From an uncultured Bacteroidales bacterium (lineage in GTDB: Bacteria > Bacteroidota > Bacteroidia > Bacteroidales > Muribaculaceae): a DNA stretch of 25,821 nucleotides. This document shows, in pieces, positions 1 to 8,073 of the stretch (the first letter of the stretch is position 1; each line of letters opens with the position of its first letter). The DNA is taken from contig URIC01000039.1 of the NCBI GenBank assembly GCA_900547755.1, positions 1 to 25,821 of the forward strand. Direction: 5' to 3'. Under the pieces are notes generated by a model that worked only from the letters and a program-made list of their open reading frames with translations, did not search any database and was not told the DNA's origin. The position numbers were made by a program, and so were the translations under genes.

Positions 1-74
1 CCACACAAAGATACGCAAAAATTTCGATATAAACTAATTTTCAACATCTACTTATATAAAACAGCCTCTAAAAT

Positions 75-1418
75 ATGAGTTTTCTGAAGGATAAATGGAA
101 CAGCCTTAAAGACAAGGCGGAAAAACTGGCGTTGTATTGTTGGACAGGAGTGTGGCGGGACTCATCCAAGAGCCTGAAGGTCAAGATTATAAAGACTATA
201 AATCTGTCGGCCAGGACATTTATGGATTCAAGGTTGCAGACACAGGCTTCAGCCCTGACTTACCGTACACTACTTGCCATTGTACCTGCTTTCGCATTGC
301 TTTTTGCCATAGGACGTGGCTTTAACCTTCAGGATTTGCTCAAAACAGAGTTAATAAGATTCTTCCCTGCGCAACATCAGGTGATAGATACAGCCATTTC
401 CTTTGTGGATTCGTATCTTAAACAGGCTTCGCAAGGTATTTTTGTAGGTGTCGGCATAGTATTTCTGCTTTGGACACTTATTTCATTGCTGTCCTTTATA
501 GAAGATTCCTTCAATATGTTGTGGGGCGTGAAGCAAGGACGCACTTTATACAGAAAGGTGACGGACTATACGGCTATCTGTCTGTTGGTGCCGATACTTA
601 TGGTCTGTTCGGCGGGTATCAACATATTCATGAGCACAATGTTCGATACCCTTTTCGGGCATCTTGCCGGTTTCCCTCTTGTCTCCCTGATTCTTGATTG
701 TCTGCCGTTCCTGCTTACCTGCATAGCCTTCACCTTGTCGTTCTTCCTTATACCCAATACTTCTGTAAGTCTCAAATATGCGATAATATCCGGGGTCATT
801 TGCAGCATTGCCTTCCAGTTCATACAGATAATGTTTATCTCCGGACAGATGTATGTAGCTAAATACAATGCCATTTACGGGTCATTCGCTTTTCTTCCGT
901 TGCTGCTTATATGGCTGCAGATTTCCTGGCTTATATTGCTGTTCGGATGTACACTGACTTTTTCCATGCAACACATATTCAACTTCACTTTCACCGCTGA
1001 GGCGGAGGATATATCTCCGCTGTATATGCGTAAGCTCACCGTCGCTACGGCGGCGATTGTGATTACTCGTTTCCGAAACGGAGAACAACCTATGACGGTA
1101 GGGCAGATTTCGCGACATTACGGACTCCCGATACGCCTGCTCACCGGAATTGTGGAACGCCTGCATAAAGCCGGTGTGTTCTATTATGTGCTGCTGAAAA
1201 AGGAGAAGAAAGGGATAGCTCCGGCCATAAATACTGACAGATATACCGTAGGTCAGCTGTTGGAAACAGTGGACCGGCAGGGAAGTCTGGATTTCGTGCC
1301 GGACTTCAAGAAGAGATATGGCAAGGTAGACGATATTGTGAATCTTATAGCGGAAGAGGAATACACAGTGGCATCTGAAGTATTGCTTTCACATATACCC
1401 ATACGCTCCCTGGATTGA
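75..1418 (+). CDS. YihY/virulence factor BrkB family membrane protein
   Basis: Integral inner-membrane protein of the YihY/BrkB family (447 aa). The family is often annotated as ribonuclease BN by an old error, and its biochemical role is not established. Visible features are a short charged N-terminus, the family's first hydrophobic segment at about residues 61-80 following the motif QASALTYRTLLAIVPAF, and further strongly hydrophobic stretches to about residue 300, consistent with roughly six membrane spans. The last 150 residues are soluble. Residues about 335-375 (TVGQISRHYGLPIRLLTGIV) resemble a winged-helix fold, an extension seen in longer family members. The ATG at 75 is the first in frame and sits in an A/T-rich leader. 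The gene appears monocistronic and converges on the DJ-1 gene. Confidence 0.9.
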   Translation: MSFLKDKWNSLKDKAEKLALYCWTGVWRDSSKSLKVKIIKTINLSARTFMDSRLQTQASALTYRTLLAIVPAFALLFAIGRGFNLQDLLKTELIRFFPAQHQVIDTAISFVDSYLKQASQGIFVGVGIVFLLWTLISLLSFIEDSFNMLWGVKQGRTLYRKVTDYTAICLLVPILMVCSAGINIFMSTMFDTLFGHLAGFPLVSLILDCLPFLLTCIAFTLSFFLIPNTSVSLKYAIISGVICSIAFQFIQIMFISGQMYVAKYNAIYGSFAFLPLLLIWLQISWLILLFGCTLTFSMQHIFNFTFTAEAEDISPLYMRKLTVATAAIVITRFRNGEQPMTVGQISRHYGLPIRLLTGIVERLHKAGVFYYVLLKKEKKGIAPAINTDRYTVGQLLETVDRQGSLDFVPDFKKRYGKVDDIVNLIAEEEYTVASEVLLSHIPIRSLD

Positions 1419-1460
1419 TTCAGGCTAATGGTGCGCATAAAATGAGTTGGGCATAAAGAA

Positions 1461-1496
1461 TGGGCTGTGCCGGAATTAGAAATCAGACACAGCCCA
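1461..1496. terminator. Hairpin between convergent genes
   Basis: Arms of 9 bp (TGGGCTGTG at 1461-1469 and CACAGCCCA at 1488-1496) enclose an 18-nt loop. It lies between the convergent YihY-family and DJ-1 genes. A T-rich stretch follows the hairpin on the minus strand only, so it could end transcripts from the right but is less typical for the plus strand. Confidence 0.5.
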
Positions 1497-1543
1497 CCTG
1501 CTTAATAGAACGAATGAAAAGAAGGGTGTCGGATTATATTGTA

Positions 1544-2134
1544 TTATCCAAAAGTGTAATCGATATCATCCTGTGTACACGGGTATAGCAGCATATCGTT
1601 GGCTATCTTGCGGGACTCCTGTTCGCCGAGTGTCTCCTTTACTATAGCCAGCGCCCAGAGGAGAGCGTTGGAAGGCCCATTTCCCAGAACCATGTCATGA
1701 TTGCTTATTACAACGGGTTTGTCTGCCATTTCGGCACCGAGGCACAGGTGTTCGAATCCGGGATAGCAAGTCGCTTCGCGTCCTTGCAGGAGACCGAGTT
1801 GTCCGAATACGACAGCCGGAGCGGCGCAGATAGCTGCCAGACGTCCGCCGTTGGCCACGTGCTGGCGCAGAAGTCCGCCAAGCGGTGCAAATTCGTAGAG
1901 GTTGCTTGCGCCGGGCATACCGCCGGGGCAGATAAGCCAGTCGGCGTTCTGGAATAGGTTGGTGTCAAAAATCAAGTCTGTGCCTATATGTATGCCGTGG
2001 GCACTGGTCACCTTCATTGAAGAGGTTATGGATACTGTTTTAATGGGGATATTGGCTCTGCGCAGGACGTCGATAACGGTTATTGTCTCAATATCCTCGA
2101 AGCCGTCGGCAAGAAAGATGTAAGAAGTTTTCAT
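1544..2134 (-). CDS. DJ-1/PfpI family protein
   Basis: Cytosolic class I glutamine amidotransferase-like protein of the DJ-1/ThiJ/PfpI superfamily (196 aa, usual length for DJ-1 proteins). Members act as glyoxalases/deglycases or oxidative-stress proteins. Older databases call them a thiazole monophosphate biosynthesis protein. The nucleophile elbow is visible as LAAICAAPAVVFG, putting the reactive cysteine at residue 103. The supporting acidic residue lies in DGFEDIETIT (Glu16). The glycine-rich ICPGGMPGASNL strand-turn is at 68-79. A promoter-like motif lies about 100 nt upstream, giving a long leader. It looks monocistronic. The exact substrate cannot be read from the sequence. Confidence 0.9.
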   Translation of the reverse strand: MKTSYIFLADGFEDIETITVIDVLRRANIPIKTVSITSSMKVTSAHGIHIGTDLIFDTNLFQNADWLICPGGMPGASNLYEFAPLGGLLRQHVANGGRLAAICAAPAVVFGQLGLLQGREATCYPGFEHLCLGAEMADKPVVISNHDMVLGNGPSNALLWALAIVKETLGEQESRKIANDMLLYPCTQDDIDYTFG

Positions 2135-2232
2135 AATTTTCAGGGATAGTAATTAAATTATTTAAGACGATGTGTTTCTCTCGGAGTAACGGCTTTCTGG
2201 CATTAGGCCTCTCAGACCATTCTTCGGATGTT

Positions 2233-2263
2233 CAAATTTACACTTTTTTTCTTTAACAGACAA
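2233..2263 (-). promoter_or_regulatory. Bacteroidota-type promoter for the DJ-1 gene
   Basis: On the minus strand a TTG (2261-2263) is followed after 20 nt by TAAATTTG (2233-2240), matching the TTTG/TTG - 19 to 21 nt - TAnnTTTG pattern of Bacteroidota sigma-ABfr promoters. The transcript would have a leader of roughly 90 nt before the ATG at 2134. The rest of 2135-2405 is A/T-rich. I found no convincing promoter for the rightward apbE-like gene in it. Confidence 0.6.
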
Positions 2264-2405
2264 CTCTTTTCGGGATTTTTTATTATTTTTACAAAGTTTT
2301 TTCAAGCGAGGAAACTAAAAAGTTGTTATTGAACATATTTTAGCTGTTTATATATGTCATTTGTCAGCTTTTTAAAATACCTCTATAAACTCCAATTCAG
2401 TTAAA

Positions 2406-3410
2406 ATGAAGAGAAATATCTTATTGTTTTTTGCCCTGGGCCTGTTGGTTTGCCTGTTCGCAAGCTGCGGAAAAAACAAATACATGGATGCCAAGGGCAT
2501 GGTCTGGAACACCACTTACAGTATTGTATATGAATCTGACCGTGACCTGTCCGACTCTATTGTCGGTGAGCTGAGACGTGTGGAAAAGAGTGTATCCGCT
2601 TTCGACAAAGGGTCGGTCGTCTCTCTCATAAACTCCAATAGCTCTGACAGGACAGACCCCTTTTTCCGGATTGTCTACAATACGGCGTGTGCTGTGAACA
2701 AGTATTCAAACGGTTCATTTGACCCGACTCTGGCACCTCTTATCAATGCTTATGGCTTCGGGTACGAGAAGACAGAGGTGCCTGATTCTTCCAGGGTGGC
2801 CGGAATACTTCAGTATGTGGGTATTGAAAAGACCTCCCTTAAAGGTGACAGGCTGGTAAAGAGTGACGCGAGAATCGAGTTTAATTTCTCGGCTATCGCC
2901 AAAGGCTTCGGCTGTGACTGTGTGGCCGATATGTTTGAGCGCAACGGCATCACTGATTATATGGTTGAGATTGGAGGCGAGATACGTATGTCCGGCAATA
3001 ACCCGAGGGGAGAAAAGTGGAATATATCGATAGACAAGCCTGTCTTCAGCAACAATAGTGAGATACATGAGAGTCAGACAGTGGTGTCACTTTCGGATTG
3101 CGGCATGGCCACTTCAGGCAATTATCGGAATTTCAAGGATGTGGGTGGCAAAAGGGTCGTACATACCATTGACAGATTTACGGGTATGCCGGCTATCAAC
3201 GACCTCCTGTCTGTAACGATTGTAATTCCTAAGGAACAATCCGGACTCGCCGAATACCCGTGTATGCTAGCCGACGCCTATGCGACAGCCTGCATGAGTA
3301 TGGGCAGTAAAGATGCCAAGGCCATGATACAAAGCCACAGACTCGCTGCAATGTTAATCATGGCCGACGGTTCGATATGGGAGTCCGACTGGTTCCCTAA
3401 GGGGAAATAA
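2406..3410 (+). CDS. apbE: FAD:protein FMN transferase (ApbE family), lipoprotein
   Basis: Attaches FMN to Ser/Thr residues of extracytoplasmic flavoproteins such as Nqr/Rnf subunits (known for ApbE). The 334-aa protein starts with a lipoprotein signal, a hydrophobic stretch to LFASC with the lipidated Cys at residue 21, so it should be anchored in the periplasm. Family motifs appear in order: FDPTLAPLINAYGFG (105-119), FSAIAKGFGCD (161-171), VEIGGEIR (187-194), ATSGNYRNF (235-243), HTIDRFTGMPA (253-263) and the metal-binding region DAYATACMSMG (290-300). The ID-x-x-TG element reads IDRFTG rather than the more common IDPRTG. No nqr or rnf target genes lie in the window. It converges on the ygiQ-type gene with only 7 nt between the stop codons and no visible terminator. 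Confidence 0.93.
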   Translation: MKRNILLFFALGLLVCLFASCGKNKYMDAKGMVWNTTYSIVYESDRDLSDSIVGELRRVEKSVSAFDKGSVVSLINSNSSDRTDPFFRIVYNTACAVNKYSNGSFDPTLAPLINAYGFGYEKTEVPDSSRVAGILQYVGIEKTSLKGDRLVKSDARIEFNFSAIAKGFGCDCVADMFERNGITDYMVEIGGEIRMSGNNPRGEKWNISIDKPVFSNNSEIHESQTVVSLSDCGMATSGNYRNFKDVGGKRVVHTIDRFTGMPAINDLLSVTIVIPKEQSGLAEYPCMLADAYATACMSMGSKDAKAMIQSHRLAAMLIMADGSIWESDWFPKGK

Positions 3411-3417
3411 GTCATAT

Positions 3418-5343
3418 CTATTTTTTCTTGGCGGAGCGGCTTTTCAGTTTGCCCCGTCGCTGCCTGGCGGCATCGAAATGGCGCCCTCTGGAATTGGGGA
3501 ACAGGGCTTCGGAAAGGTCGGGGCGGTGAAGCCGGCGCAATGATTTCTCGATTGCGCTCTTTTCCGAGGCCTCGTACCAGAAGAAGAATCGCCGTTGTTC
3601 CGCTTTTTCTTCCGCTGTCGATGCGGTGTACACTTGTTCGCCGGTGTATGGATGTATGCCGGTGTAGTAAATCTCCGTGGCAAGAGTCATGGGCGTAGGG
3701 GTGAAGTCCTGTACCTGCTCCAGGTGAAAGTTCATTTCTTTGGTCTCCACGGCCAACTCGGCCATATCCACAGCCGTGCAGCCGGGATGCGAACTGATGA
3801 AATACGGAATAAGTTGTTGACGCAGACCTTCCTCCTTATTGACTTTGTCGAAAATCCGTTTGAATTTGTGGAACAGCGAGAAAGAGGGTTTGCGCATCAC
3901 ATCCAGTACGGTCGGGGATGTGTGTTCCGGTGCTACCTTAAGCCTGCCGCTCACATGGCGGGCTATAAGCTCGCGGTTATAGGTGTCGTTGGCTTTCTGC
4001 ACCTCGGGAATACGGGCCGGAGCCATGGAAAGGTCGTAGCGCACTCCGCTGCCGATGAAACTCTTCTTGACCGCCGGGAGGGCATCTACACTGTGATAGA
4101 TGTCCAGCAACGGGCGGTGGTCGTTGTCAAGGTTGGGGCAGGGTCTGGGATGCAGGCAGGAGGGGCGTACGCATTTGGCGCAAATGGAACGTTCATGGCC
4201 TCCCATGGCGTACATGTTGGCCGACGGTCCTCCGAGGTCGGATATGTATCCCTTGAAGTCGTGCATACGGGTTACCTGTCTTACTTCGCGCATGATTGAC
4301 TCCTTGGAGCGGGAGGCTATGAACTTGCCCTGGTGGGCCGAGATGGTACAGAACGCGCAGCCGCCGAAGCAGCCTCGGTGCAGACACACCGAGTGGCGAA
4401 TCATGTTGTAGGCCGGAATCTCTTTGCCTTTGTATCGGGGGTGCGGCAGACGGGTGTAGGGGAGGTCGAATGATGCGTCTGTTTCTCCCTGGGTCATGGG
4501 CGGATACATGGGATTGACCCGTATATACCGGTTGCCTGTTTTTTGGAACAATACAGCGCCTGAGAATTTATTGCTCTCCTCCTCTATATGTCTGAAATTC
4601 AATGCTTGGGCACGCTTGTCTTTAAGACATTCTTCAAAGGACGAAAGCACTATAGAGTCCTGTTCGACATCAGTGTCATCGGTAAAGAATACCGTCTGCG
4701 GGACATCTGTGATAGCGGAAACAGCCTCCCCGCTGTCAAGTAAGTCAGCTATCCTGAGGACTGTCCTTTCTCCCATTCCGTAGGTAATCATGTCCGCTTT
4801 GCACATTGCAAGGACAGATGGCAGCAGCTTGTCTTGCCAATAATCGTAATGGCTGAGACGGCGCAGCGATGCCTCTATGCCGCCGGCTATCACAGGAACA
4901 TCCGGAAACAGCCGTTTCAGTATGTCGCAATATACCACGGTGGGATAATCGGGACGTGCGCCGTGGCGTCCTCCGGGAGTATACGCGTCGTCATGTCGCA
5001 GACGTCGTGCCGCCGTATAGTGGTTTACCATCGAGTCCATGGCTCCGGCGGACACACCGAAGAAGAGACGCGGTTTGCCGAGCTTCTTGAAATCACGCAG
5101 GTCATCACGCCAATTGGGCTGGGGCACAATAGCCACTTTATAGCCGGCCTTCTCCAGTGTGCGCCCTATCACTGCGGCGCCGAAGGATGGATGGTCCACG
5201 TATGCGTCGCCGGAAAACAGAATGACATCCAGTTCGTTCCATCCGCGCAGGGCCACCTCTTCGCGGGACGTGGGCAGATACATCTTTTTATCGAACAGAG
5301 GGTTCCCTATTATGTCAGTCTTTTCGTAAGTGGGTCGGGACAT
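3418..5343 (-). CDS. ygiQ: YgiQ family radical SAM protein
   Basis: Radical SAM enzyme of the YgiQ family (641 aa), a conserved group of unknown substrate. The [4Fe-4S]-binding CxxxCxxC motif is seen at C325, C329 and C332 (RGCFGGCAFCTISAHQG). The N-terminal region (residues about 35-200, DVILFSGDAYVDHPSFG onward) resembles the B12-binding-like domain that precedes the radical SAM core in this family. A second cysteine cluster, CAKCVRPSCLHPRPC, follows the core. The C-terminus ends in a Lys/Arg-rich tail. It begins one base after the uvrB stop (TGATATG), so it is co-transcribed and probably translationally coupled with uvrB. Whether this reflects a repair-related role is inference only. Confidence 0.93.
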   Translation of the reverse strand: MSRPTYEKTDIIGNPLFDKKMYLPTSREEVALRGWNELDVILFSGDAYVDHPSFGAAVIGRTLEKAGYKVAIVPQPNWRDDLRDFKKLGKPRLFFGVSAGAMDSMVNHYTAARRLRHDDAYTPGGRHGARPDYPTVVYCDILKRLFPDVPVIAGGIEASLRRLSHYDYWQDKLLPSVLAMCKADMITYGMGERTVLRIADLLDSGEAVSAITDVPQTVFFTDDTDVEQDSIVLSSFEECLKDKRAQALNFRHIEEESNKFSGAVLFQKTGNRYIRVNPMYPPMTQGETDASFDLPYTRLPHPRYKGKEIPAYNMIRHSVCLHRGCFGGCAFCTISAHQGKFIASRSKESIMREVRQVTRMHDFKGYISDLGGPSANMYAMGGHERSICAKCVRPSCLHPRPCPNLDNDHRPLLDIYHSVDALPAVKKSFIGSGVRYDLSMAPARIPEVQKANDTYNRELIARHVSGRLKVAPEHTSPTVLDVMRKPSFSLFHKFKRIFDKVNKEEGLRQQLIPYFISSHPGCTAVDMAELAVETKEMNFHLEQVQDFTPTPMTLATEIYYTGIHPYTGEQVYTASTAEEKAEQRRFFFWYEASEKSAIEKSLRRLHRPDLSEALFPNSRGRHFDAARQRRGKLKSRSAKKK

Positions 5344-5344
5344 A

Positions 5345-7438
5345 TCAATCCAGTTCTTTTAGTTTTTCTGCAAGCACCAGGTACTCGTCGCGCAGACGGG
5401 CTGCCTCCAGGAAGTTCATCTCTTTGGCTGCGGCCGTAATTTCAGCGTTCAGTCGCTCCATACGTGCCTTTATGGAGTCGGCGTCGCGCACTATATAGTC
5501 TGTGACCGGGTCAGCCACTGCGGAGATGGCATGCTCCTCCTCGAAGTAGGGACATGGGGCGCCTTTGATGGCAGCGGGCGCTTTCTTGCCCCCCTTGCGG
5601 GTCGCTTCCGCATTGTTTTTGGCATCCTTGTCGGTCTGGTAGAGGTCCAGAAGGTCATCAGCGGAGGACTGCTTCACAATCGGTCTGGGCACTATGTCGT
5701 GCTTCAGGTTGTATTCCATCTGTTTGGTGCGGCGGCGCTGCGTCTCGTCTATGGTCATCTGCATGGACTCGGTAATCTTGTCGGCGTACATTATTACCTT
5801 TCCGTTCACGTTTCGGGCTGCACGCCCGGCGGTCTGGGTCAGGGACCTGTGATTGCGGAGGAATCCCTCTTTGTCTGCGTCAAGAATTGCCACGAGACTC
5901 ACCTGAGGCAGGTCAATCCCTTCACGCAGCAGGTTCACGCCTATCAGCACGTCGTATATTCCGGTGCGCAGGTCTTCAAGAATCTTTATACGTTCCAGGG
6001 TTTCCACATCGCTGTGTATGTATGCCGTGCGTATGTCCATCTTCGTGAAATAGTCGTTCAGCTCCTCGGCCATACGTTTGGTCAGAGTGGTTACGAGGAC
6101 ACGCTCGTCCTGCTCCACGCGGCTCTGTATTTCCTCAATCAGGTCGTCTATCTGGTTCATTGAAGGACGCACTTCGATTTCAGGGTCCAAAAGGCCGGTG
6201 GGCCTGATGATTTGCTCCACCACGACACCTTCGGACTGAGTGAGTTCGTAGTCGGCAGGGGTGGCAGAAACATAGACTGCCTGATTTGTGAGACGCTCGA
6301 ACTCGTCGAAACGCAACGGGCGGTTGTCTATGGCCGCAGGCAGGCGGAACCCATATTCCACCAGGTTCATTTTGCGGGAGAGGTCGCCTCCGTTCATGGC
6401 CCTGAGCTGAGGAACGGTGACGTGGCTCTCGTCTATGAACGTCACGTAATCCTTCGGGAAATAGTCCAGGAGACAGAAAGGCCGCTCGCCGGGTTCACGC
6501 CCGTCGAAGTAACGGCTGTAATTCTCGATGCCCGAGCAGTGTCCCAATTCCTTTATCATCTCAAGGTCATAGGTGACGCGCTCCTGAAGCCGCTGCGCTT
6601 CCACTTCACGCCCTTCGCTCCGGAAGAATCCGGTCTGGGCTCCGAGGTCCAATGCTATTTGGTCAATGGCCGAAGCCGTCCTTTCTTTGGAGGTCACGAA
6701 TATGTTGGCAGGGTATATATTGAAGCCTTCTTCTTCAGTCAGGACAGCCTGCGATACCGGGTCTACTGTCTGGATACGCTCGACTTCGTCTCCCCAGAAA
6801 GTGACGCGCAGCTGTATTTCTTCGAAACTCAGCATAATGTCTACAGTGTCCCCTTTTACTCTGAACTCGCCGGCACGCGGGTCAATATCTGAACGGGAAT
6901 AGAGGGAGTCCACAAGACGACGGAGGAAGTAATTGCGGCTCATGCGCATACCTCGCTTCACCTCTACCACACCCTGTTCGAAATCGTGCGGATTTCCCAT
7001 ACCGTAAATGCAGGAGACGGAGGAGACCACAATCACATCACGCCGCCCGGACAGCAGAGCGGCTACTGTGGAGAGGCGCAACTTCTCTATCTGTGCATTT
7101 ATGGCCAGGTCCTTTTCTATGTATTTGTCTTTGCCGGGGATGTATGCCTCCGGCTGATAGTAGTCGTAATAGCTGACAAAATACTGCACGGAGTTATCGG
7201 GAAAAAAACTTTTGAACTCAGTGTAGAGTTGTGCGGCAAGGGTCTTGTTGTGCGACAGCACCAGAGCAGGACGTTTGACTTGGGCTATCACATTTGCCAT
7301 AGTGAAAGTCTTGCCGCTTCCTGTGACTCCAAGCAATGTCTGGGCCTTGTCGCCGGCCTCGATACCGGAAGCCAGCGCCTCGATAGCCTGCGGCTGGTCG
7401 CCGGTAGGCATGTATGCGGATGAAATCTTGTAATCCAT
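5345..7438 (-). CDS. uvrB: Excinuclease ABC subunit B (UvrB)
   Basis: Damage-verifying helicase subunit of nucleotide excision repair, acting with UvrA and UvrC in the cytoplasm. From the ATG at 7438 the protein is 697 aa, beginning MDYKISSAYMPTGDQ. Walker A is GVTGSGKT at residues 37-44, followed by the damage-binding beta-hairpin region YYDYYQPEAYIPG, the motif FIDESHVTVPQ, RPTGLLDPEIEVRP, helicase motifs GVNLLREGIDLPQ and QTAGRAARN, and a C-terminal UVR motif (EMNFLEAARLRDEYL) that contacts UvrC. An upstream in-frame start at 7501 is unlikely because the -7 promoter box (7499-7506) overlaps it. A lysine/alanine-rich linker lies just before the UVR domain. Confidence 0.97.
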   Translation of the reverse strand: MDYKISSAYMPTGDQPQAIEALASGIEAGDKAQTLLGVTGSGKTFTMANVIAQVKRPALVLSHNKTLAAQLYTEFKSFFPDNSVQYFVSYYDYYQPEAYIPGKDKYIEKDLAINAQIEKLRLSTVAALLSGRRDVIVVSSVSCIYGMGNPHDFEQGVVEVKRGMRMSRNYFLRRLVDSLYSRSDIDPRAGEFRVKGDTVDIMLSFEEIQLRVTFWGDEVERIQTVDPVSQAVLTEEEGFNIYPANIFVTSKERTASAIDQIALDLGAQTGFFRSEGREVEAQRLQERVTYDLEMIKELGHCSGIENYSRYFDGREPGERPFCLLDYFPKDYVTFIDESHVTVPQLRAMNGGDLSRKMNLVEYGFRLPAAIDNRPLRFDEFERLTNQAVYVSATPADYELTQSEGVVVEQIIRPTGLLDPEIEVRPSMNQIDDLIEEIQSRVEQDERVLVTTLTKRMAEELNDYFTKMDIRTAYIHSDVETLERIKILEDLRTGIYDVLIGVNLLREGIDLPQVSLVAILDADKEGFLRNHRSLTQTAGRAARNVNGKVIMYADKITESMQMTIDETQRRRTKQMEYNLKHDIVPRPIVKQSSADDLLDLYQTDKDAKNNAEATRKGGKKAPAAIKGAPCPYFEEEHAISAVADPVTDYIVRDADSIKARMERLNAEITAAAKEMNFLEAARLRDEYLVLAEKLKELD

Positions 7439-7498
7439 ATTGACAGGGGAGAGGATACAGCGTAAAAAGCAAAAACGCCTTACGAAGACCTCAAACTG

Positions 7499-7506
7499 CA
7501 AAATTA
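7499..7506 (-). promoter_or_regulatory. -7 box of the uvrB-ygiQ promoter
   Basis: TAATTTTG on the minus strand matches the TAnnTTTG -7 element. Transcription would start near 7490, about 50 nt before the uvrB ATG at 7438. No clear TTG is seen at the matching -33 position. This placement excludes the longer uvrB reading frame starting at 7501. Confidence 0.5.
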
Positions 7507-7604
7507 CAAAATTTATGCCAATCAGCCTCGTGTCAGTCCGAATATATTAAAAACAGATTGAAATTATGATTGGCCCGTCCCTGGTTTACAGGATATTAAT
7601 AAAA

Positions 7605-7707
7605 AAGAGGCCGCGCTTATTCTGAAGAGAGTGAAGAGAGAGTGAAGAGAGAGTGAAGAGAGAGTGAAGAGAGAGAGGAGAGAAAGGAGAGAGTCGCGCA
7701 GCCTCTT
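7605..7707 (-). terminator. Hairpin with very long repeat-filled loop
   Basis: AAGAGGCCGCGC (7605-7616) pairs with GCGCAGCCTCTT (7696-7707), 12 bp with one mismatch. Read on the minus strand, the outer arm runs into six T residues (GCCTCTTTTTTATT), the form of an intrinsic terminator, but the loop is about 79 nt and filled by the purine-rich tandem repeat. No intact minus-strand gene now lies immediately upstream of it. The rest of 7507-7725 holds nothing else I recognise. Confidence 0.45.
7631..7674. repeat. 11-bp tandem repeat (GTGAAGAGAGA) x4
   Basis: Four exact head-to-tail copies of an 11-bp unit, followed by a degenerate GA-rich tail to about 7693. Apart from one T per unit the strand is all purine. 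It lies wholly inside the loop of the 7605-7707 hairpin, in non-coding DNA between uvrB and the IS remnant. Copy number is likely to vary between strains by slippage (inference). Confidence 0.85.
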
Positions 7708-7794
7708 AAAATAAATATATGAAATCATTAGTGTCCACTAAAAAATCATAAGAGTTCTTTGAAATTATTGAAATTCAATTTGTTACGAGAGTTT

Positions 7795-7823
7795 TTTGGT
7801 GCGACGATTTGAAATTAACTTTG
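7795..7823 (+). promoter_or_regulatory. Promoter-like element of the IS transposase
   Basis: TTTG (7795-7798) is followed after 17 nt by TAACTTTG (7816-7823), a good -7 match with a slightly short spacer. It would place a transcript start about 15 nt before the ATG at 7843. Because the transposase is fused in frame to the cysteine synthase gene, this promoter would now drive the chimeric reading frame. Confidence 0.5.
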
Positions 7824-7842
7824 CAGTCTGAATCAGGCTGTT

Positions 7843-8073
7843 ATGTTAAAAGACAAGTACGTTTTTGCCCAATTAGTCAAGTTCCTCGACAATGACAAGT
7901 TCCGTCATATCGTAGATAAGTATGATGGCGACAAGTACGTAAAGAGTTATACCTGTTGGAATCAACTACTTACGATGATGTTCGGACAACTTTCAAACCG
8001 AGAAGGTCTTCGTGATCTCATCGTTGCTCTGGAAGCCCATGCCGGGAAGGTCTATCACCTCGGAATCAAATAT
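7843..8073 (+). pseudogene. IS4 family transposase, N-terminal fragment (DUF4372-type)
   Basis: The first 77 codons (MLKDKYVFAQLVKFLDNDKF..., CWNQLLTMMFGQLSNREGLR, DLIVALEAHAGKVYHLGIK) match the N-terminal DUF4372-type domain that precedes the DDE catalytic domain in Bacteroidota IS4-family transposases, as I remember that family. Full-length members are several hundred residues, so the whole catalytic part is absent. The frame continues without a stop into cysteine synthase sequence, making a chimeric open frame from 7843 to 8775. No transposase activity is expected. Confidence 0.8.

Larger units (their letters stand above)
7727..8073 (+). mobile_element. 5' remnant of an IS4-type insertion sequence
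   Basis: This stretch holds the left part of a Bacteroidota IS4-type element: a leader beginning near TTAGTGTCCACTA (left border approximate, no matching right end found), a promoter-like element and the first 77 codons of the transposase. The rest of the transposase and the right terminal repeat are missing. At the junction the sequence passes directly into a cysteine synthase gene. The element is therefore not able to move by itself. The left boundary is an estimate from similarity of the leader, not from a confirmed terminal inverted repeat. Confidence 0.65.

Noticed and set aside
2150..2232. Possible TPP riboswitch before the DJ-1/ThiJ-like gene
   Set aside because: The minus-strand leader has CTGAGA and TAATGCCAG, both reminiscent of TPP riboswitches, but they are adjacent. 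The intervening helices and the ACCTGA core are missing, and DJ-1 proteins are not true thiazole enzymes. Probably coincidence.
2342..2374. Small hairpin with a T-run upstream of the apbE-like gene
   Set aside because: AGCTG/CAGCT arms are only 5 bp with an 18-nt A/T-rich loop. Too weak to call an attenuator.
3595..4299. Long plus-strand open frame inside the ygiQ gene, and similar long frames opposite uvrB
   Set aside because: These are antisense shadows of strongly conserved genes. They show no family motifs and share codon constraints of the true strand.
7439..7501. Longer N-terminus for UvrB from 7501
   Set aside because: The extra 21 residues are not UvrB-like and the -7 promoter box overlaps the upstream start.
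7631..7693. CRISPR array
   Set aside because: The repeats are 11 bp, contiguous and without spacers, and no cas genes are nearby. This is a simple tandem repeat.
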